DNA from: an uncultured Litoreibacter sp.
GTDB taxonomy: Bacteria; Pseudomonadota; Alphaproteobacteria; Rhodobacterales; Rhodobacteraceae
Length of the DNA: 64,000 bases
Assembly (NCBI RefSeq): GCF_947501785.1
Contig: NZ_CANMXB010000001.1
Span: 2,484,501 to 2,548,500, forward strand
Direction: 5' to 3'
This document shows positions 59,686 to 64,000 of this stretch, piece after piece; position 1 is the stretch's first letter, and each line of letters opens with the position of its first letter. The notes under the pieces are model-generated. The model was not told the DNA's origin, made no database searches, and was given only the letters and a program-made list of their open reading frames with translations. A program made the translations under genes and the position numbers.

Positions 59686-60585
59686 ATGAGTGTTTCCACG
59701 ACTCTCCCCACACGCAAATTGCCGGAACCGGCGGCGATGCTGCGCCTGATCAAGCCCATCACCTGGTTCCCGCCAATGTGGGCCTATTTGTGCGGCGTCA
59801 TCTCTGCGGGCGTTGCCGTTTCAGGCAACTGGGGGCTGGTCATTCTGGGCGTCATCCTGGCCGGTCCCGTGGTCTGCGGCATGAGCCAGGCCGCCAACGA
59901 TTGGTGCGACCGCCATGTCGACGCGATCAACGAACCCGACCGCCCCATACCATCGGGCCGCATCCCCGGTCGCTGGGGGCTTTGGATTGCGCTGGCCATG
60001 TCCGCGCTGTCGCTTCTGGTGGGGTACCAGCTTGGCCCATGGGGCTTTGGCGCGACTATCATTGGCGTCGCCGCCGCATGGGCCTATTCCGCCGAACCCG
60101 TCCGCCTGAAACGGTCGGGCTGGTGGGGGCCGGGGCTTGTCGGCCTCAGCTATGAAAGCCTGCCATGGTTCACCGGCGCCGCCGTCCTGTCCGCAGGCGC
60201 GCCCGGTTGGCCGATTGTGATCACAGCGCTGATCTACGGTATCGGCGCGCATGGCATCATGACGCTGAACGACTTTAAAGCGCTGGAGGGCGACACCAAG
60301 ACGGGCGTCAATTCCCTGCCCGTCACGCTGGGCCCCGAAAAAGCCGCCAAGGCCGCCTGCTGGATCATGGCGCTGCCGCAGGTTGCCATCGTGGCGCTGC
60401 TGCTGTCGTGGGGCAAACCGCTGCACGCGCTGGGCGTCGCCGCCGTTCTGATCGCCCAACTTTTCGCGATGCGCGTCCTGCTGCGTGACCCCAAGGGCAG
60501 GGCCCCTTGGTATAACGGCACCGGCGTCACGCTTTACGTCTCTGGCATGATGATTGCCGCCTTCGCGCTGCGGGGGGTAGCATGA
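59686..60585 (+). CDS. bchG: Bacteriochlorophyll synthase
   Basis: The 299-aa protein is a UbiA-family prenyltransferase with eight to nine TM segments. The first Asp-rich motif is NDWCDRHVDAINEPDRPIPS (about 73-92) and a second is NDFKALEGDTKTG (about 200). It esterifies bacteriochlorophyllide with a geranylgeranyl or phytyl group in the membrane. It is the first gene of a co-directional set with overlapping or nearly overlapping neighbours, and has two PpsR-like sites immediately upstream. No ppsR or ppaA lies upstream, where many Rhodobacterales have them. Confidence 0.96.
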   Translation: MSVSTTLPTRKLPEPAAMLRLIKPITWFPPMWAYLCGVISAGVAVSGNWGLVILGVILAGPVVCGMSQAANDWCDRHVDAINEPDRPIPSGRIPGRWGLWIALAMSALSLLVGYQLGPWGFGATIIGVAAAWAYSAEPVRLKRSGWWGPGLVGLSYESLPWFTGAAVLSAGAPGWPIVITALIYGIGAHGIMTLNDFKALEGDTKTGVNSLPVTLGPEKAAKAACWIMALPQVAIVALLLSWGKPLHALGVAAVLIAQLFAMRVLLRDPKGRAPWYNGTGVTLYVSGMMIAAFALRGVA

Positions 60586-61865
60586 CGCTGACATGGGCTC
60601 AGATCGTCCGACTTGGCTTGGTGCAGATGTGCCTGGGCGCGGTCGTGATGCTGACAACATCGACCCTAAACCGCCTGATGGTGGTAGAATTCACGCTGCC
60701 TGCCGTCCTGCCCGGTGCATTGGTGGGCTTGCATTACGGCATCCAACTGTCGCGCCCGCGTTGGGGCTTCACCTCTGATACTGGCGGCAATCGTACCGTG
60801 TGGATCATCGGCGGCATGCTGGCGCTCGCATTGGGCGGTTTCATCGCCGCCTTCGCTGTTACCCTGTTTGCGACCAGCTACTGGATCGCCCTGTTCGTCT
60901 CTATTCTGGCCTATGCGCTGATCGGCCTTGGCGTCGGCGCGTCCGGCACCTCACTTCTGGCTTTGCTGGCCACAGCAACGGCACCCGACCGCCGCGCCGC
61001 GGCGGCGACTATCACATGGCTGATGATGATCTTCGGCATCGCCATGACCGCTGGGGTGGCCGGCATCTTCCTCGATCCATATTCCCCAGCGCGGCTGCTT
61101 GCGGTCGTTGCCGTGGTCGTCACTGCGGCCTCTGTGATCACAATTCTCGCCGTTGGCCGATTGGAACGCAGCGTGGTCGCCATCAAGGCAGAACCCGGCG
61201 CCCCTTTCATAGAAGGCCTCAAAGAGGTCTGGGCGGAAACCAAGGCCCGCAATTTCACGCTCTTTGTCTTCCTCGCCATGAACGCCTATTTCATGCAGGA
61301 GCTCATATTAGAGCCTTATGCAGGCCTCGTTTTCAATTTTACCCCCGGCCAATCCACATCGCTGTCAGGCGCGCAGAATGGCGGCGTCTTCATCGGCATG
61401 CTGACTGTCGGCATCGCCGCCACCGGGCTCCGTTTGGGCGCGCTGCGCACATGGGTCATCGCAGGCTGCCTGGGATCAGGCGCGGCGCTGGTGGCAATCG
61501 CCGCCAATGGCGTCGGCGCGCTTTCCCTACCGCTTACACCGCTGGTCGTGGTGCTGGGCTTTTTCAACGGCATGTTCGCCGTCGCGGCCATCGGGTCGAT
61601 GATGGCGCTGGCGTCCGAGGGGCGCGGCCAACGTGAAGGCACCCGCATTGGGCTTTGGGGGGCGGCGCAGGCAATCGCGGCAGGCTTCGGCGGGCTGACC
61701 GGCGCGGCGGCAGTCGACGCCATGCGCCACCTGCTGGCCGATGGCCCAGCCTTCGGCATCGTCTTCACCGGCGAGGCATTTCTATTTTTGGCGGCGGCCC
61801 TGATGGCCGCGCGCATCATGGACGATAACCGCGCCCCGGCGGGCGCAATGGTTCCGGGGGAGTAA
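60582..61865 (+). CDS. PucC-family (BCH2) MFS protein
   Basis: The 427-aa protein has about 12 TM segments. It belongs to the PucC/LhaA/Bch2 group of MFS proteins, which are encoded next to bchG and bchP and help deliver pigment or assemble light-harvesting complexes. Visible features: IVRLGLVQMCLGAVVMLTTS at the start, VGLHYGIQLSRPRWGFTSDT, and LEPYAGLVFNFTPGQSTSLS. It overlaps the bchG stop by 4 bp. The R. capsulatus equivalent is often written ORF428. Confidence 0.9.
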   Translation: MTLTWAQIVRLGLVQMCLGAVVMLTTSTLNRLMVVEFTLPAVLPGALVGLHYGIQLSRPRWGFTSDTGGNRTVWIIGGMLALALGGFIAAFAVTLFATSYWIALFVSILAYALIGLGVGASGTSLLALLATATAPDRRAAAATITWLMMIFGIAMTAGVAGIFLDPYSPARLLAVVAVVVTAASVITILAVGRLERSVVAIKAEPGAPFIEGLKEVWAETKARNFTLFVFLAMNAYFMQELILEPYAGLVFNFTPGQSTSLSGAQNGGVFIGMLTVGIAATGLRLGALRTWVIAGCLGSGAALVAIAANGVGALSLPLTPLVVVLGFFNGMFAVAAIGSMMALASEGRGQREGTRIGLWGAAQAIAAGFGGLTGAAAVDAMRHLLADGPAFGIVFTGEAFLFLAAALMAARIMDDNRAPAGAMVPGE

Positions 61866-61868
61866 GAT

Positions 61869-63047
61869 ATGTATGATGTCGTCGTTGTAGGAGGAGGCCC
61901 CTCAGGGGCCACAGCAGCCGAAGATCTGGCGCGCTCCGGCCACAAGGTGGCGATGATCGACCGCGACGGGCGCATCAAGCCCTGCGGCGGCGCAATCCCG
62001 CCCCGGCTCATTGCCGATTTCGACATTCCCGACAGCCAGATCATCGCCAAGATCAACACCGCGCGCATGATTTCCCCCACCGGGCGGGAGGTGGACATCC
62101 CGATTGAGAACGGCTTCGTCGGCATGGTGGACCGCAAGGATTTCGACCCGTTTCTGCGCAACCGCGCGATCAGCGCCGGAGCCATCGGGCTAACCGGCAC
62201 CTACCGCCGCATAACGCGCGACGGCGACAAAACCTTCGTCACATATCGCGACAAGGCCAGCGGCGAGGAAGTCACCATCGAGACCCGGCTGGTCATCGGG
62301 GCGGACGGCGCGCGGTCAAACGTGGCCCGCGACGAGGTACCCGGCGGCGAAAAGATCAACTACGTCATCGCCTATCACGAAATCATCGAGGCACCTGAAG
62401 CCACCGACCAATACGACCCGCTGCGCTGCGACGTGGTTTATGACGGGGCGATCTCGCCCGATTTCTACGGCTGGGTGTTCCCGCATGGCAAATCCTGTTC
62501 CGTTGGCATGGGCACCGGCATCGACGGGGTGGACCTGAAACAGGCGACCGCCGACCTGCGCGCGGCTTCCGGCCTGACCGATTGCAAAACCCTGCGCAAG
62601 GAAGGCGCGCCAATCCCGCTGCGCCCGATGGACCGGTGGGACAACGGCAAAGATGTGGTGCTGGCAGGCGATGCCGCCGGTGTAGTGGCCCCCTCATCCG
62701 GTGAAGGTATCTACTATGCCATGCTCGGCGGGCGGGTGGCCGCAACCGCCGCCGCCGCCTGTCTGAAGACCGGCCGCGTGAAGGACCTGAAACTCGCCCG
62801 CAAGCTCTTCATGTCCGAGCATAAAAGCGTCTTCAAGGTGCTGGGCGCCATGCAAAACGCCTATTACCGCAGCGACGAACGCCGTGAACGGTTCGTGTCG
62901 CTATGCCACGACGTCGACGTGCAGCGCCTGACATTCGAGGCCTATATGAACAAGAAACTGGTCGCCGCCCGCCCGCTGGCGCACCTGAAAATCGGCATAA
63001 AAAACCTGGCCCACCTGACCGGCCTCGTCAGCGAGACACGCGTATGA
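61869..63047 (+). CDS. bchP: Geranylgeranyl (bacterio)chlorophyllide reductase
   Basis: This is a 392-aa flavoprotein of the GG-reductase family. The N-terminal dinucleotide motif is YDVVVVGGGPSGATAAEDLA, followed by KPCGGAIPPRLIADF. The mid-region has VIGADGARSNVARDEVP and VLAGDAAGVVAPSSGEGIYY, all standard. It reduces the geranylgeranyl tail to phytyl. It begins 3 nt after the PucC-family gene, and its stop overlaps the idi start (ATGA). Confidence 0.96.
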   Translation: MYDVVVVGGGPSGATAAEDLARSGHKVAMIDRDGRIKPCGGAIPPRLIADFDIPDSQIIAKINTARMISPTGREVDIPIENGFVGMVDRKDFDPFLRNRAISAGAIGLTGTYRRITRDGDKTFVTYRDKASGEEVTIETRLVIGADGARSNVARDEVPGGEKINYVIAYHEIIEAPEATDQYDPLRCDVVYDGAISPDFYGWVFPHGKSCSVGMGTGIDGVDLKQATADLRAASGLTDCKTLRKEGAPIPLRPMDRWDNGKDVVLAGDAAGVVAPSSGEGIYYAMLGGRVAATAAAACLKTGRVKDLKLARKLFMSEHKSVFKVLGAMQNAYYRSDERRERFVSLCHDVDVQRLTFEAYMNKKLVAARPLAHLKIGIKNLAHLTGLVSETRV

Positions 63048-63574
63048 CCATCCTGATCCCCACCTGGGTCGAGGGCCAATTGACCCCTGTCGAAAAGCTG
63101 GATGCGCATATGCGCGGGCTGCGCCACAAGGCGGTGTCGGTCTTCGTGATGGCCAAATCCAAGGTGCTGATCCAACGCCGCGCGCTCAGCAAATATCACA
63201 CGCCGGGGCTGTGGGCGAACACCTGCTGCACCCACCCCGAATGGGATGAGGACCCCGCCGAATGCGCCCTGCGCCGGCTGAACGAGGAACTCGGCATCAC
63301 CGGCCTGATCCCCGTGCATATGGGCCAGGTCGAATACCGCGCCGATGTCGGCGACGGGTTGATCGAGCATGAGGTGGTGGAGCTGTTCATCGCCCAAAGC
63401 ATCGAAACCCTGCCGATGAACCTGAACCCCGACGAGGTGATGGAGACCCGTTGGGTCGACTTCTTCGAGCTGAAGCAAGAGGTAGCAGACTACCCCGACC
63501 GCTTCACCCCGTGGATGCGCATCTATCTTGAGAAACACGCCGACATATTGTTCGGCAATCTCGCCGCCGCTTAG
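63044..63574 (+). CDS. idi: Isopentenyl-diphosphate delta-isomerase (type I)
   Basis: The protein is 176 aa from ATG 63044, overlapping bchP. It has Nudix-fold IDI motifs: the catalytic Cys in WANTCCTHP, metal-binding His residues in [10 protein letters not shown], and the Nudix-like [12 protein letters not shown]. It interconverts IPP and DMAPP, feeding carotenoid and phytyl-tail synthesis. It is in the bchG-bchP group, as in R. capsulatus, and convergent with dxs; the two stop codons overlap. Confidence 0.95.
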   Translation: MTILIPTWVEGQLTPVEKLDAHMRGLRHKAVSVFVMAKSKVLIQRRALSKYHTPGLWANTCCTHPEWDEDPAECALRRLNEELGITGLIPVHMGQVEYRADVGDGLIEHEVVELFIAQSIETLPMNLNPDEVMETRWVDFFELKQEVADYPDRFTPWMRIYLEKHADILFGNLAAA

Positions 63575-64000
63575 ACGCTTTCCGCCACCTTCACGCCCGC
63601 CGCCTGCATCGCAGTCGCTGCAATGTCGGTCGCGGTCAGCCCTGCGTCGGCATACATGGCATCCGGCGCGGCCTGGTCAATGAACCGATCCGGCAAGGTC
63701 ATCGTGCGCACCGCAAGCGCGCCGTCCAGCAGCCCTTCATTGGCAAGCGCGTGTAGCACCATCGCGCCAAATCCGCCCTCGGCCCCTTGTTCCACCGTGA
63801 CCAAAACGCGGTGCGATTTGGCCAGCTTGCGGATCAGCGCTTTATCCAATGGTTTGGCAAACCGCGCGTCGGCCACGGTCACGGACAGCCCTTGCGCTTC
63901 CATCAAATCCGCCGCCTTCAGGCTCTCGCCCAGATGCGCGCCAAAGGACAGGATCGCGATGTCTGAGCCGTCGCGGATCACCCGGCCTTTGCCGATCTCC
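63571..64000 (-). CDS. dxs: 1-deoxy-D-xylulose-5-phosphate synthase, C-terminal part (runs off the edge)
   Basis: The frame is open to the right edge; 142 residues and the stop are visible. It corresponds to the C-terminal transketolase domain: [71 protein letters not shown] and the final [12 protein letters not shown] makes the first committed intermediate of the MEP isoprenoid pathway. Together with idi on the other strand, it supplies prenyl tails for the pigment genes. The stop codon overlaps the idi stop. Confidence 0.94.
   Translation of the reverse strand, partial: EIGKGRVIRDGSDIAILSFGAHLGESLKAADLMEAQGLSVTVADARFAKPLDKALIRKLAKSHRVLVTVEQGAEGGFGAMVLHALANEGLLDGALAVRTMTLPDRFIDQAAPDAMYADAGLTATDIAATAMQAAGVKVAESV

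Noticed and set aside
1-64000. tRNA, rRNA or tmRNA genes
   Set aside because: Scanning the intergenic gaps for cloverleaf-type arms, CCA ends and GTTCGA-type T-loops gave nothing convincing; a tRNAscan-SE run would settle this.

Overview
The window is about 64 kb of GC-rich, gene-dense alphaproteobacterial chromosome. Gene content points to the Rhodobacteraceae (Roseobacter group) and to a bacteriochlorophyll-making, probably aerobic anoxygenic phototrophic member. The evidence is a bchG / PucC-family / bchP / idi / dxs segment at the right edge, a sigma-E (RpoE)-ChrR pair of the Rhodobacter singlet-oxygen type, and typical housekeeping neighbours (DUF3035-lspA-purH, rmuC-mutL, rsmB, dapB, rbfA-truB, rpsO, pnp). 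I saw no tRNA, rRNA, CRISPR array, transposase or integrase. The species cannot be named from the sequence.

Layout. 1-2.9 kb: the left-most visible genes of a branched-chain-amino-acid-type ABC importer operon with an acyl-CoA ligase, divergent from an unusual PAS-PAS-winged-helix regulator (3.1-4.3 kb). 4.3-7.3 kb: a tiny membrane protein and a large molybdenum formate dehydrogenase alpha subunit. 7.4-14.9 kb: the sigma-E locus. A tightly overlapped five-gene operon (FAD oxidoreductase, DUF1365, MFS, DUF3833, SDR) diverges from rpoE-chrR, followed by a sulfotransferase and an HD-domain protein. 15.1-33.2 kb: housekeeping genes (rmuC, mutL, a paired M16 protease, DUF3035, lspA, purH, heparinase-like, rsmB, SDHAF4-like, dapB, rbfA, NAGPA-like, truB), ending in a membrane-anchored RTX-repeat protein. 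33.6-37.8 kb: rpsO and pnp, separated by about 1.8 kb holding small hypothetical genes and two copies of a palindromic repeat. 38-48.6 kb: mixed single genes (outer-membrane barrel, aqpZ, PepSY protein plus membrane-bound HTH protein, L,D-transpeptidase, 1-Cys peroxiredoxin, aldehyde dehydrogenase, DM13, VOC, LysR, methyltransferase, RluA-like, RarD).

48.7-56.7 kb is one long minus-strand operon: XRE-cupin regulator, LysE exporter, GFA protein, FAD-GcvT enzyme, homocysteine methyltransferase-like enzyme, PNPOx-fold protein, second FAD-GcvT enzyme. It reads as a catabolic unit for N-methylated compounds (dimethylglycine/sarcosine type) that uses tetrahydrofolate and homocysteine as methyl acceptors, with a formaldehyde-linked GFA protein. 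A perfect 18-bp palindrome sits at the regulator's start. 56.9-59.6 kb: a DUF3179 protein, a DUF2975/XRE pair with an FNR-like box upstream, and a lipoprotein. 59.7-64 kb: the photosynthesis-gene segment, preceded by two TGT-N12-ACA (PpsR/CrtJ-type) sites, the second ending 2 bp before the bchG start codon.

How the parts fit: photopigments generate singlet oxygen, and the sigma-E locus is the known alphaproteobacterial response to it, so both halves of that relationship lie in this window. Start codons were chosen by ribosome-binding sites and overlaps where possible. Functions are assigned from recognised motifs and family memory, not from searches.
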